Assembly: GCF_001298445.1 (NCBI RefSeq)
Contig: NZ_CP012036.1
Span: forward strand, 1 to 64,000
From: Nostoc piscinale CENA21
GTDB taxonomy: Bacteria; Cyanobacteriota; Cyanobacteriia; Cyanobacteriales; Nostocaceae
Length of the DNA: 64,000 nucleotides
Reading direction: 5' to 3'
Of this stretch, positions 1-8,382 are shown one piece after another. The position numbers and the translations under genes were made by a program. Every line of letters begins with the position of its first letter. The first letter of the stretch is position 1. The notes beneath the pieces were generated by a model that was not told the DNA's origin, made no database searches, and was given only the letters and a program-made list of their open reading frames with translations.

Positions 1-108
1 CGAACGCCACGCCGAACACCACACCTACCGCCACGCCTCGCGCCACGCCTTCCACCACGCCTCCCGCCACGCCTACCGCCACGCCTCCTGCCACGCCTAC
101 CGCCACAC
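1..108. repeat. 12-bp coding tandem repeat
   Basis: About nine imperfect copies of a 12-base unit (plus strand CCACGCCTACCG and variants) run in phase with codons. On the minus strand each copy encodes Gly-Val-Ala-x. The array continues beyond the window. Confidence 0.85.
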
Positions 109-421
109 CAAACCAGTCAAAAGGAACGCTTAACCTCTCTAAAATTTGACCTAAAGCTAAAGGTGTAACGACGGTTAGTATCAAACCCTGGAACAGCAAC
201 TGACGTTGGATAGGATTTTTCCGCAAGATTTCCAATCCCTTCCGCCAATTCATTTTCGCTTCAGGAATATACCCACCGCCAAAGGTATCAACATACCACC
301 GCAAAGCCTGGGGAAAGAAAAACACCCAGTACAACAGGCACAAATAATCTAAGGGGTTCCACAGTGAAAGGGGGCGACGCAATTTTGGTGCTAAGTTGAG
401 GCGAGGTACAGGAGATGTCAT
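1..421 (-). CDS. GVAx-repeat membrane protein, C-terminus beyond window edge
   Basis: An open frame runs on the minus strand from an ATG at 421 to the left edge without a stop (140 codons visible). Residues about 25-45 are hydrophobic and aromatic (a probable membrane segment), followed by a basic stretch and a second hydrophobic segment near 80-100. From about residue 108 the protein becomes a tetrapeptide repeat, Gly-Val-Ala-x, which is still running at the edge. Such repeats would give a long Gly/Val/Ala-rich hydrophobic region. I do not recognise a characterised family. It lies downstream of, and on the same strand as, the NTPase at 893-1903, so a functional link is possible but is inference. 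Confidence 0.7.
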   Translation of the reverse strand, partial: MTSPVPRLNLAPKLRRPLSLWNPLDYLCLLYWVFFFPQALRWYVDTFGGGYIPEAKMNWRKGLEILRKNPIQRQLLFQGLILTVVTPLALGQILERLSVPFDWFGVAVGVAGGVAVGVAGGVVEGVARGVAVGVVFGVAF

Positions 422-517
422 GATTTACCCTTTGCCTTTACTTCGTTCTGCTTGCAGTACCCAAATATCATATTGGGGTTCCCATTTAAGTAGTCATGCA
501 AAATTAAATATACATTT

Positions 518-591
518 GTCATTGCGAATGAAGCGAAGCGGAATGAAGCAATCGCAAGGGTTTGGGATTGCTTCGGAAGCCTCGCAATGAC
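518..591. repeat. MITE-like repeat with 10-bp terminal inverted repeats
   Basis: The element begins GTCATTGCGA and ends TCGCAATGAC, exact inverted repeats. The inside is a smaller inverted pair around GCAATCGCAAGG. This resembles a dispersed cyanobacterial intergenic repeat family. It lies in the gap between the NTPase and the GVAx-repeat gene. Confidence 0.65.
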
Positions 592-650
592 CTTATGGTA
601 CGTAATTAATTCTGCACAGGTACTGATTATTTTGGGGTTCCTATGATCAT

Positions 651-823
651 TTTTAGAAAACGGAGCTATTTTTTTCGTTTAGCGTGATAAGTTTCTTGTT
701 GATCCCCCCAACCTCCCTTAAAAAGGGGGGCTTTGACCGTTATAACTTCTTGCTGATTATTAGAAAACGGGGCTATTTTTCCCTTTACCCCCTTTTTAAG
801 GGGGTCGCCGCAGGCGGGGGGAT
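651..823. repeat. Intergenic repeat block with poly-C/poly-G palindromes
   Basis: The motif TTAGAAAACGGRGCTATTTT occurs twice, about 105 bases apart (near 654 and 759). Each copy is followed by a palindrome of the type CCCCCTTTTTAAGGGGG (788-804 is the clearest). This is non-coding repeat DNA of a type common in Nostocales, and a reading frame through it is an artefact. The rest of 422-892 holds nothing else recognisable. Confidence 0.6.
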
Positions 824-892
824 CTAAATCTAGAATCACCCAACCATAATCTCGAAGAAGAGAAGTAGAGGGAGAGGTCAAAATACTACCTT

Positions 893-1903
893 TCATCTCG
901 CACCTGCCAAATACCGCGAGTAAGTTTGATAACACAACTGCATCAATTTTCGAGGATGTCCACCACTTTCTTGAATCAGTTGGATGATTTCTTCCTCAGT
1001 AAACTTCACCGGAGTTCTAGCTAGACGGCTGCGAATCAAATCACGTATGCTGATTTCATCCCAAGGTTTGATATTTTCCTGTTGGCAAATACCTGCTAAT
1101 GGCGATGTTTTGCCATCATCCTGACTATCTTTAAATAGCTGATCTAAAGGTTCAGTTGCAGCTAAAGCCAACCGCAGATTACTACCTTCAGCTAAACCCC
1201 GCAAATAATCTCGCACCTGACGAGTAAACCCTTGCCATCTCAACTTACCGACATTATCTATAGCCAGCAGCACTCGTTTATCTCGTAAATTGCGAGTTAG
1301 CATATAACCCCTACTTTCAGGGATAGCTATCTCATGGCACAAAGCTTGATAAAATTCTTCTTCATCATTAACCCAATTCAAATCTAAAAATGCTGACTGA
1401 CGCTGAAGCTGATTTTCTGCCTGTTGACAAATTGCCCATAGCAAAGAAGATTTCCCAATTCCTTCTTCTCCTACTATAGCTACACTACTACCACTGTTAA
1501 ACAATTCAAATATCCGTTGTATTTCCTGCTTCCTACCAAAAAATAAATGTCCCTCTTCTACTCTCCCTTGTTGGGGAATAAAAGGGTTAATAAGTTCTAA
1601 GGTTGATGGTGAAGTATTGGGAACTTGTATAGATTGCTGTCTATATATTTTCTCTACTGAAGATTTAAAGTTATGTTTCTGAACTTTAATTTTTTCGTGA
1701 GAAACATTAGAAATTTTATGAAATAATTTGCCGGCTATTTCTTTTACATATTGCTCAGACAATCTTATCCTTTCAGCAATTGCAAAGTAAGTCTGACCTT
1801 CCCAGATTCCCAGAAATACGGCTTTTTCATAATCACTTAGACCAGCCCCTTCGTTGGCAGCAACTAGGCGATCAATCAAATAAAATGCGTCTTCTCCGTT
1901 CAT
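893..1903 (-). CDS. vMAP-HTH NTPase (STAND/AAA-like)
   Basis: This 336-residue protein (ATG at 1903; a TTG four codons upstream is the alternative) starts with a helix-turn-helix region, residues 1-65, of the type found at the N-terminus of vWA-MoxR-associated proteins. A Gly-Arg-x-x-Glu-Ile start of a NACHT/AAA-like domain follows near 123. Walker A is GEEGIGKSS (145-153) and Walker B is in RVLLAIDNV. The protein ends with the ATPase lid and has no WD40, TPR or effector domain, unlike many STAND proteins. The HTH may bind DNA or partners. The downstream GVAx membrane protein could be a partner, which is inference. Confidence 0.7.
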   Translation of the reverse strand: MNGEDAFYLIDRLVAANEGAGLSDYEKAVFLGIWEGQTYFAIAERIRLSEQYVKEIAGKLFHKISNVSHEKIKVQKHNFKSSVEKIYRQQSIQVPNTSPSTLELINPFIPQQGRVEEGHLFFGRKQEIQRIFELFNSGSSVAIVGEEGIGKSSLLWAICQQAENQLQRQSAFLDLNWVNDEEEFYQALCHEIAIPESRGYMLTRNLRDKRVLLAIDNVGKLRWQGFTRQVRDYLRGLAEGSNLRLALAATEPLDQLFKDSQDDGKTSPLAGICQQENIKPWDEISIRDLIRSRLARTPVKFTEEEIIQLIQESGGHPRKLMQLCYQTYSRYLAGAR

Positions 1904-2005
1904 TAGTTGCAGCAAATGACTGGTAATTAGTCATAATACACCAAAACTGAGGATATTTTTACACAACAAATCTTAGCCAATCCTCAATCAATCGTGATGT
2001 CAAAT

Positions 2006-2034
2006 ATCCCCGACTTCTTAAAGAAGTCGGGGAT
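2006..2034. repeat. Palindrome with 14-bp perfect arms
   Basis: The arms ATCCCCGACTTCTT and AAGAAGTCGGGGAT are separated by one base, then followed by CTGAAC. A second copy with 16-bp arms lies at 40048-40080 and is also followed by GAAC. This is a dispersed intergenic repeat, and it could form a hairpin downstream of no obvious gene. Confidence 0.75.
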
Positions 2035-2174
2035 CTGAACCTACTTGAACCTACTTTGACCTACCTACTTTAAAAAATAGCCTTAGTAATTATTCCTACG
2101 CTCACATACGGCTAAATAAGGGCTATCCAGATAACTTAATAAGTAAGCGATAAAAAATCTGGAGTTATTTAAAT

Positions 2175-2726
2175 ATGAAACTAAAACTTTCTAATTCTGT
2201 ATTAGTTGCTCTCATAAGTGCCTGTGCTACTTTAGGCGTTGCATTAATCAATAAAACAAGCCCTCAACCCAATAATTCTAATAATCCTACACCTGCTAAT
2301 TCATCAACTGCTAATATTTCCCAATGCCATCAAAATATTGCTGATAAAGTATGTATTTCTCATCTGGTTTGGCAGATTAATAGTAATGAGCCACAACAAA
2401 TTAAATATGGTGAACGGTTGCCTTTAAGCGCAGGGGATAAAATGAAACTATTAAATTTATACTATTGCATACCTTCCACAGTAAAAATCAACCGATTAGA
2501 AGCAAAAGCAGTTTTATTTCAAAATGGCATTGAGAGTTACCAAAATGTGCTGTCAACTCCTAGCATTTTTCCAGTTAATACTGGTTGTCATAATATCAGC
2601 AATTTTCAACAATCATGGAAAATCTCACAAGGGCAACATAGAGTGATGATTCCTCTGATTAAAACGGACGGCAGTTATAGAGTTGTTGATAAAAGCTTTT
2701 ACCTGAACTTAGATGTGGGAAATTAA
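2175..2726 (+). CDS. Exported protein of unknown function
   Basis: This 183-residue protein has an N-terminal hydrophobic segment (about residues 8-26, after two lysines) that could be a signal peptide or a membrane anchor. An Asn/Pro/Thr/Ser-rich linker (30-48) follows, then a soluble domain with four or more cysteines (near 51, 58, 97 and 138) that may form disulfides in the periplasm. No family was recognised. It stands alone between the NTPase on the other strand and the FUSC gene. The ATG follows a weak purine-rich site. Confidence 0.6.
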   Translation: MKLKLSNSVLVALISACATLGVALINKTSPQPNNSNNPTPANSSTANISQCHQNIADKVCISHLVWQINSNEPQQIKYGERLPLSAGDKMKLLNLYYCIPSTVKINRLEAKAVLFQNGIESYQNVLSTPSIFPVNTGCHNISNFQQSWKISQGQHRVMIPLIKTDGSYRVVDKSFYLNLDVGN

Positions 2727-2895
2727 TCAAAATAATATCGTGATTAATAGGCAGTTATGCGATCGCTCTCATCTTGTGTTCACATTACTATTTTTTAGCG
2801 ATCGCAGTTTTAATCCCTGAGAGATATTCCCTGGTGGCGCTGATTTCTGCACAATAAGTCAGTAATCAAACTGGATTTTTCTAGTCAGCAGCATA

Positions 2896-5175
2896 ATGCC
2901 ATCCACAAATAAACGTCCTTTTCGTTGGTTGTTGCAACAGTTTCAACTCAAACCAGGGAAACCCGCAATTTTCTCTGGTTTTCGGAGTCTGTTGATTTTG
3001 GGTGTTCCTATTGGGTTAGGAATTATGACAGGGAATGCGGCTGCAAGTGCAGTTGCGACTATGGCGGCTTGGTTTGTGGGGATGGTAAATGTTGATGGTA
3101 CTTACCGCCAGCAATTGAGGGCGATGATTGCTGCTACTATTGCAGTGACGCTAGTATTTCTGATTGCTAGTCTGGTTAGCAGTCATCTCTGGTTAGCTAT
3201 CCCAGCGACGTTTGTTGTGATATTTATCGCAGGTTTAGCGGGTTTGTATGGCAATGTCGCTGCATCTGTTAGCTTGGTGACTTCCATTATGTTTGTAATT
3301 GCCCTGGCTAGATTTGCGACATTTACCAATTTTCCGACTCTGATTCTACACTGTCTGCTATGTCTAGCTGGGGGAACATGGACAATTTTACTGTCATTGG
3401 GCTTTTGGGCGGTGCAACCTCATGATCTTGTCAGGCAAGCTGTGGCTAATTGTTATCTCTCGTTGAGTCAATTTGTAGATTTAGTGAAGGAGAGAGTCTT
3501 TGATTACCAAGATACTCAGGCGTGGACAGAACGATTTTTGCCAGCGCAGGATGCTGTAATTCAAAATTTAACTGCGGCGCGGAGTTTGTGGACAGCAAGA
3601 TGGACTGTGCAGAAAGGCGCTAATCAGCAGGGAAATAATTTATTGGTGTTGATTGAAGATGTCAATCAAATTCTCAATGGGATTGTGGCATTAAATGAAC
3701 TTTTAGCGATCGCATCTGCACATCAGTTATTTTCTCACTTACAGACCGAGATTCAACAAGCGATCGCACAATTGGTAATTGCTCTGGAAATGTTATCAAA
3801 AGTGATCGCTAAAGGCAAAAACTCAGTTCATTTAGGCGATTTACATCGTACCATTGAAGCACTACAACACCAATGGCAAGTTCTCCGTTCTCAGATTCTC
3901 TGCACCACTCACCCCCAAACAGATGACTATGGCGATTTAGTTAATCTGCGGCAAATTACCAGCAGTTTGATAAATCTTGCCCAGCAAATACAAACTGATG
4001 CCGCGATTGTGGCAGATTATAACCAAGGAAAACAGCGTCTGATTCCGCAAGCAGATATTTCTACGCTCCCTGAGTCAAACTCTGCTGTAATTATTAACAC
4101 ATTACGAAATAACTTAACCTTCGATTCCTTAACCTTTCGCCATGCCTTACGTTTAGCACTAATTACAACATTTGCAGAATTTCTGGCTGCAATCTTACAG
4201 TTACCCAGAGGTTACTGGATTACTTTAACGGCTTTAGTGGCACTTAAACCCAACTTTGGCGGAACCTCTGAAACAACGGTGCAGAGAGTCTTCGGTACAA
4301 TGTTAGGCGGATTTATGGGGATTGTGCTGATTTTATTAGTGCAGAATCAAAATGCGATCGCACTTTGTTTACTGCTGTTAGTATTTATGGCTATGTCGGT
4401 GCGACCTTTAAGCTACAGCCTATTTACCATCTTGCTAACTCCTGCCATTATCTTATTACTTAATTTAATTAGTGCAGGTGGCTGGCAAGTAGGAGTTTTG
4501 CGAATTATTGATAGTATATTTGGCGGTGTTTTAGCCTTAGCTGGCAGCTATTTACTATTTCCCAGTTGGGAACGACAACAACTTCCCATCCAATTAGAAA
4601 AAACTATTCGCGCTAATCTTGCCTACTTTCAGCAAGTGATTACTAACTACCTTAATCCAGAACAAAATGGATTGACTTCTATTAATAACTTACGCCATCA
4701 AGCAGCATTAGAAAATGCCAACGCCACCGCCGCAGCCCAAAGATTATTTAGCGAACCTCGTCACGTCCAAGGTGAAATTGAACCTGTCATGACTTTGATT
4801 TTATACATTCGTGGCTTTTTCAGTTCAGTAACAACTTTAGCCGAACATCTGCGCGAATTTAGCGGCCAGTATCAATTTACAGAACTTTCACAAATTACAG
4901 ATACTATTGTGCAGATTGTAGAAAACCTAGCAGATAGTCTCCAACAAAAACAGCCACCCCAATCATTACCACCATTGGATAATTATCTTGAAATTATTCA
5001 CAATCAAGTTGAGCAGTTACATACTGCACGTTTATCAGAAATTCCTAGACATTCTCACACTGTAACTCCTACATTACAAGCAGTGCGAGAACAAACTACC
5101 TTATCTACAGAACTAGAACGCATTATTAATGAAATTAAAGTGATTCACTGTGTAATTGCTCGTTGGCAAAGTTGA
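2896..5175 (+). CDS. FUSC-family inner-membrane protein
   Basis: This 759-residue protein has the two-part plan of the fusaric-acid-resistance/YccC family. A first block of about six membrane helices spans roughly residues 25-165, a cytoplasmic helical region 175-400, a second helix block 415-560 (with the family-like stretch around PRGYWITLTALVALKPN) and a second soluble part to the end. Family members are proposed efflux components for aromatic acids or other small molecules, or envelope proteins of unknown substrate. No periplasmic adaptor or outer-membrane partner lies beside it, so the substrate cannot be inferred. HIP1 sites occur inside the gene. Confidence 0.85.
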   Translation: MPSTNKRPFRWLLQQFQLKPGKPAIFSGFRSLLILGVPIGLGIMTGNAAASAVATMAAWFVGMVNVDGTYRQQLRAMIAATIAVTLVFLIASLVSSHLWLAIPATFVVIFIAGLAGLYGNVAASVSLVTSIMFVIALARFATFTNFPTLILHCLLCLAGGTWTILLSLGFWAVQPHDLVRQAVANCYLSLSQFVDLVKERVFDYQDTQAWTERFLPAQDAVIQNLTAARSLWTARWTVQKGANQQGNNLLVLIEDVNQILNGIVALNELLAIASAHQLFSHLQTEIQQAIAQLVIALEMLSKVIAKGKNSVHLGDLHRTIEALQHQWQVLRSQILCTTHPQTDDYGDLVNLRQITSSLINLAQQIQTDAAIVADYNQGKQRLIPQADISTLPESNSAVIINTLRNNLTFDSLTFRHALRLALITTFAEFLAAILQLPRGYWITLTALVALKPNFGGTSETTVQRVFGTMLGGFMGIVLILLVQNQNAIALCLLLLVFMAMSVRPLSYSLFTILLTPAIILLLNLISAGGWQVGVLRIIDSIFGGVLALAGSYLLFPSWERQQLPIQLEKTIRANLAYFQQVITNYLNPEQNGLTSINNLRHQAALENANATAAAQRLFSEPRHVQGEIEPVMTLILYIRGFFSSVTTLAEHLREFSGQYQFTELSQITDTIVQIVENLADSLQQKQPPQSLPPLDNYLEIIHNQVEQLHTARLSEIPRHSHTVTPTLQAVREQTTLSTELERIINEIKVIHCVIARWQS

Positions 5176-5301
5176 ATATAATTCACAATTTATTGCTGAT
5201 ATAGCAGTCATATTTGATATTTGAATATAAGAGACAAGGGAGACAAGAACTATGTGTACACACTAACATTTGTGTAGTGAATCTTTATATCTCATACAAA
5301 G

Positions 5302-5327
5302 TAGAGACGTTGCATACAACGTCTCTA
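5302..5327. repeat. Palindromic intergenic repeat
   Basis: TAGAGACGTTG and CAACGTCTCTA flank CATA, forming a perfect 11-bp stem between the FUSC gene and the convergent peptidoglycan-binding gene. Degenerate relatives are visible near 6210-6245 and 32058-32090. It could also act as a terminator hairpin, but it has no T-run. Confidence 0.7.
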
Positions 5328-5439
5328 TAAATTTAGCTGAAAAGAATTATTAGCTATAGCAGTAGTCAGATATGTTAGGACAATTTGAAAGCTTGAAAGC
5401 CAGGATTAGTAAGACTTTTTCTCCTGCCTTCTGCTATAA

Positions 5440-5847
5440 TTATTGCAGTGCCGCTAAAGTTCTACTACCAATAATGCCATCTGCTCTTAATTTTTTAGAT
5501 TTTTGAAATTTAATGACTGCTGCGCGTGTATTTTTGTCAAATACACCGTTAACATCGGCTGTATAGAAACCTTGTTTTTTTAACAAATTCTGCACATTTT
5601 TCACAGATTCTCCTCTGCTACCGATGGTCAGTATGTTACTACGCTGGGCTACATTAGTTGGTTTGCGTTTAGCGTTAGCTTTTTGGACTGGAGTAGCTTT
5701 TTTCGCAGTGTTATTTGGTTGGGTATGTGGCTGTGTTACGTGAGTAGTGGTGGTGGGATTTGTGGTTTTCTCTTTAGTGACAGAATAGGCAGGTAAAGTA
5801 GTAGCTAAAGCTATAGCTGGGACTAACGCAATTACTTTCCAATTCAT
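5440..5847 (-). CDS. Peptidoglycan-binding domain protein
   Basis: This 135-residue protein has a signal peptide (residues 1-22, cleavage probably after the Ala-Tyr-Ser region), a Thr/Lys-rich linker (23-70) and a C-terminal PG_binding_1 domain (about 74-133). The domain has the pattern GSRGESVKNVQNLLKKQGFY, a DVNGVFD turn and a final GIIGSRTLAAL helix. Proteins of this kind attach to cell-wall peptidoglycan. There is no catalytic domain, so it is likely a wall-binding accessory protein. It is a single-gene unit convergent with the FUSC gene. Confidence 0.85.
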   Translation of the reverse strand: MNWKVIALVPAIALATTLPAYSVTKEKTTNPTTTTHVTQPHTQPNNTAKKATPVQKANAKRKPTNVAQRSNILTIGSRGESVKNVQNLLKKQGFYTADVNGVFDKNTRAAVIKFQKSKKLRADGIIGSRTLAALQ

Positions 5848-6552
5848 AGTTTTTTCCTACTTAATGATCAAGCATTTAGCAATTTTGATTTGCAGAGTAA
5901 ATTAAATCAGTTGCAAGACCTGATTTAACTCTTATTAGTAACTGGAATATCTTTCCAGAGCTTTAGCATCACATACCTGATTGACAGAATTATTGCAAAA
6001 TTATGACAAAACCATGAACTGTATATTAATGATTGTGTCGCACAAATTCGGGCTGGAGATGGTTAAAAGTTTATTTGAAATTTTCTCACAATTAGTAATA
6101 TTCTATAAAGCGGCATTTTCAAATCAGGGGTGAGAAAAGCTGAAAACCCTCTCTTTCTACCTTACCCCTTGCCACCTGCGGCCTAATTGTGCATTATTAT
6201 ATGTTCAAAAGCGTAGATAAGCTCATTGTATACAACATCTCTACAAAACTGATCACTAGCTTCTAGTACAGGTCGGCAGAAATAAACAGACCACACTTCG
6301 ACCATGCTCAGTAATCATCTGGAATTGCTAAAAAGCTTGTGGTATGACTATTCTTGTCTTTACTTTTGCCTTTTTCCTTTTGCCTTGTTGTACTAGCCTC
6401 CAGTCCCTCCTTCATACTTTGCGATGAAATTTGTCTCATCGGGACTGCCTTCTGCTATAGTTACAATTTTGATCGGTTAATATGGCGATCGCATATTCAA
6501 AAATCTCAAAACTGCCCGATTATGTTGTGTGGGTGTATCTTAACTCTTAATT
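5848..6552. other. Intergenic region, no gene supported
   Basis: About 700 bases between divergent genes. It holds a degenerate copy of the GAGACGTTG palindrome near 6210-6245 and a pyrimidine-rich tract ending CCTTGTTGTACTAG (6390-6403) that recurs near 16671-16684. A reading frame at 6354-6563 has no protein-like features. Promoters for both flanking genes must lie here, but I cannot place them. Confidence 0.5.
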
Positions 6553-6987
6553 ATGCTGAGTAGTGTTGACCGATTATTATTTGTGCGCCGAGTCCCGATT
6601 TTTAAAGAATTGCGGGATGATTTTATTGTGCGGCTAACTTCAGTGATGCACGAATTGTCATTTCCGGCAAATTATACAATTTTTAGACAGGGTGAAGAAG
6701 GGCGATCGCTCTATATAGTGGTATCAGGTAGAGTTAAAGTCCACATTGGTAATAAATTTCTCGCAGAAGTAGAGCAGGGAAAATACTTTGGCGAGATGGC
6801 AGTATTTGATACACAGCCCCGTTCTGCCACTGCTACTACCATCGAACCTTGTGAATGCTTAGAACTCACACAAGAACAACTTTATGACGCAATTGAAGAA
6901 ACTCCCGAAATTGCCGTCAACATCATTCGTGAGTTATCACGGCTCATCCGCAGATTGAATGAAAGTGTTGAAGTAACTCATTCATAG
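6553..6987 (+). CDS. Cyclic-nucleotide-binding domain protein
   Basis: This 144-residue protein is almost entirely one CRP-type cNMP-binding beta-roll (about residues 15-135). The phosphate-binding cassette is visible as FGEMAVFDTQPRSATATT, keeping the Gly-Glu and Arg that normally contact the cyclic nucleotide. There is no helix-turn-helix after it, so it is not a complete CRP-type regulator and may sense cAMP or cGMP for a partner, or bind no ligand. The photolyase FAD-domain gene follows 39 bases downstream on the same strand, suggesting an operon with the two photolyase genes. Confidence 0.8.
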   Translation: MLSSVDRLLFVRRVPIFKELRDDFIVRLTSVMHELSFPANYTIFRQGEEGRSLYIVVSGRVKVHIGNKFLAEVEQGKYFGEMAVFDTQPRSATATTIEPCECLELTQEQLYDAIEETPEIAVNIIRELSRLIRRLNESVEVTHS

Positions 6988-7026
6988 TCTTATAAAATTG
7001 GGATTAATACACTTGAATTATTATTC

Positions 7027-7869
7027 ATGCTACGTAAATTTACTAGTCGGGATGAATTGATAACGTATCTGCGAGAACAATTTCCCCAAGCCGCAGAACG
7101 TGACGACCATATTAGTAATACTATTGGTGGACGCAAAGCAGCCCAAAAAGCATTACAAAAAGTAGACCCAGCCGCCTACAGCAAAACTCGTAACTTTTTT
7201 ACAGGTGCAGTCACAAAACTTTCACCATATATTCGCTATGGGGTTTTAAGTCTAGCCGAAATCCGCGAATATGTATTAGATCATGTCCAGCAGCCAGAAG
7301 ATGCCACTAAACTAATTAACGAATTAGGCTGGCGTGATTATTGGCAGCGATTGTATGTCAAGCTAGGTGATGGCATCTGGCAAGACCAAGAAGAATATAA
7401 AACAGGTTATACAGTCTCAGAATACGCCCCAGAACTACCCCAAGATATTCAAGCAGGTAGCACAGGGCGAGTTTGTATTGACAGTTTCAGCCAAGAATTG
7501 CGAGAAACTGGCTACTTACACAACCACGGGCGGATGTGGTTAGCCGCTTACATCATTCATTGGCGGCGTATCCGTTGGCAAGCCGGGGCTAAATGGTTTT
7601 TACAACATCTTTTAGATGGTGATCCTGCCAGTAATAATATGTCTTGGCAATGGGTAGCCAGCACATTTAGCCATAAACCATATTTTTTCAACCGCGAGAA
7701 TTTAGAACGCTATACCAAAGGTGTCTATTGTCAAAAATGCCCTCTATACGGACATTGTGACTTTGAAGGTAGCTACGAAGAATTAGAACAGAAGTTGTTT
7801 CCCAAAGGGGAATTTACCAAACAGCCAAATAGTCAAAGTTGGCAGCGTGGCAAGAAAGGGAAAAAATGA
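7027..7869 (+). CDS. Photolyase/cryptochrome FAD-binding domain, stand-alone
   Basis: This 280-residue protein corresponds only to the C-terminal helical domain of the DNA photolyase/cryptochrome family. It contains the TGYLHNHGRMWLAAYI helix and DGDPASNNMSWQWVAST, matching the FAD-pocket signatures of full-length enzymes (Asn-Asn, Trp-Gln-Trp). The N-terminal alpha/beta antenna domain is missing here but is encoded by the next gene, overlapping by four bases. Cys235, Cys238 and Cys244 near the C-terminus form a CxxCx5C group. Possible roles are light-dependent pyrimidine dimer repair or blue-light sensing; the sequence does not decide which. Confidence 0.85.
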   Translation: MLRKFTSRDELITYLREQFPQAAERDDHISNTIGGRKAAQKALQKVDPAAYSKTRNFFTGAVTKLSPYIRYGVLSLAEIREYVLDHVQQPEDATKLINELGWRDYWQRLYVKLGDGIWQDQEEYKTGYTVSEYAPELPQDIQAGSTGRVCIDSFSQELRETGYLHNHGRMWLAAYIIHWRRIRWQAGAKWFLQHLLDGDPASNNMSWQWVASTFSHKPYFFNRENLERYTKGVYCQKCPLYGHCDFEGSYEELEQKLFPKGEFTKQPNSQSWQRGKKGKK

Positions 7870-8285
7870 ATAAACCAATTATCTGGATACACGGCGACTG
7901 TCTCAGTCCATCCAACCCCGCATTTCAAGAATATCCCGATGCCCCGGCGATTTGGGTTTGGGACGATGCTTTAATTGAAGAATGGCAATTAAGCCTGAAA
8001 CGCATCGCCTTTATTTATGAATGCTTGCTAGAGTTGCCAGTAGAAATTCGTCGTGGCAATGTTGCCCAAGAAATTTTAGCCTTTGCCAAAGAACACAATG
8101 CTAATTTGGTGGTGACAGCCGAAAGTCCTAGTCCGAGATTTGATGATATCTGCGATGACATAGAACGTTCTATGAAATTGGAAGTATTAGCCGTGGAACC
8201 ATTTTTTGAATATGACGGCTATATCGATTTAAAGCGTTTTTCCCGCTATTGGAAAGTAGCGGAAAAGTATGTTTTTGAGTGCTGA
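7866..8285 (+). CDS. Photolyase N-terminal alpha/beta domain, stand-alone
   Basis: The 139-residue product starts at the ATG of an ATGA overlap (7866-7869) with the FAD-domain gene, an arrangement typical of translational coupling. It resembles the N-terminal Rossmann-like domain of photolyases: a first strand IIWIHGD, then an Asn-Pro-Ala-Phe segment, a middle strand WVWDD, the helix ending ELPVEIRRGN and the strand ANLVVTAESPSPRFDD. It ends where the FAD domain would begin in a normal enzyme. Together the two products total about 419 residues, near a short full-length photolyase, but in reversed gene order. Confidence 0.75.
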   Translation: MNKPIIWIHGDCLSPSNPAFQEYPDAPAIWVWDDALIEEWQLSLKRIAFIYECLLELPVEIRRGNVAQEILAFAKEHNANLVVTAESPSPRFDDICDDIERSMKLEVLAVEPFFEYDGYIDLKRFSRYWKVAEKYVFEC

Positions 8286-8382
8286 GTGCTGTACACTGAG
8301 CGTAGCCGAAGTGTGAGTGCTGAGTTTTGAGTGCTAAGTAAAGAATTATTCCCCCTGCCTCCTGCCTCCTGCCCCCTGCCTC
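8285..8382. repeat. Short tandem repeat cluster (STRR-type)
   Basis: It contains GAGTGCTGAGT units, the palindrome half CACTGAGCGTAGCCGAAGTG and three CTGCCTCCTGCC-type units. Related strings recur at 10283-10315, 48370-48385, 58912-58945, 59110-59125 and 61736-61815. It separates convergent genes. Confidence 0.7.

Noticed and set aside
396..590. 64-codon frame on the plus strand
   Set aside because: It overlaps the start of the GVAx-repeat gene in antisense and the MITE-like repeat at 518-591.
666..935. 89-codon frame on the minus strand
   Set aside because: It runs through the poly-C/poly-G palindromic repeats and overlaps the 3' end of the NTPase. Its peptide is what such repeats always yield.
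6354..6563. 69-codon frame upstream of the cNMP gene
   Set aside because: It passes through a pyrimidine-rich repeat, has no ribosome binding site and overlaps the start of a real gene.
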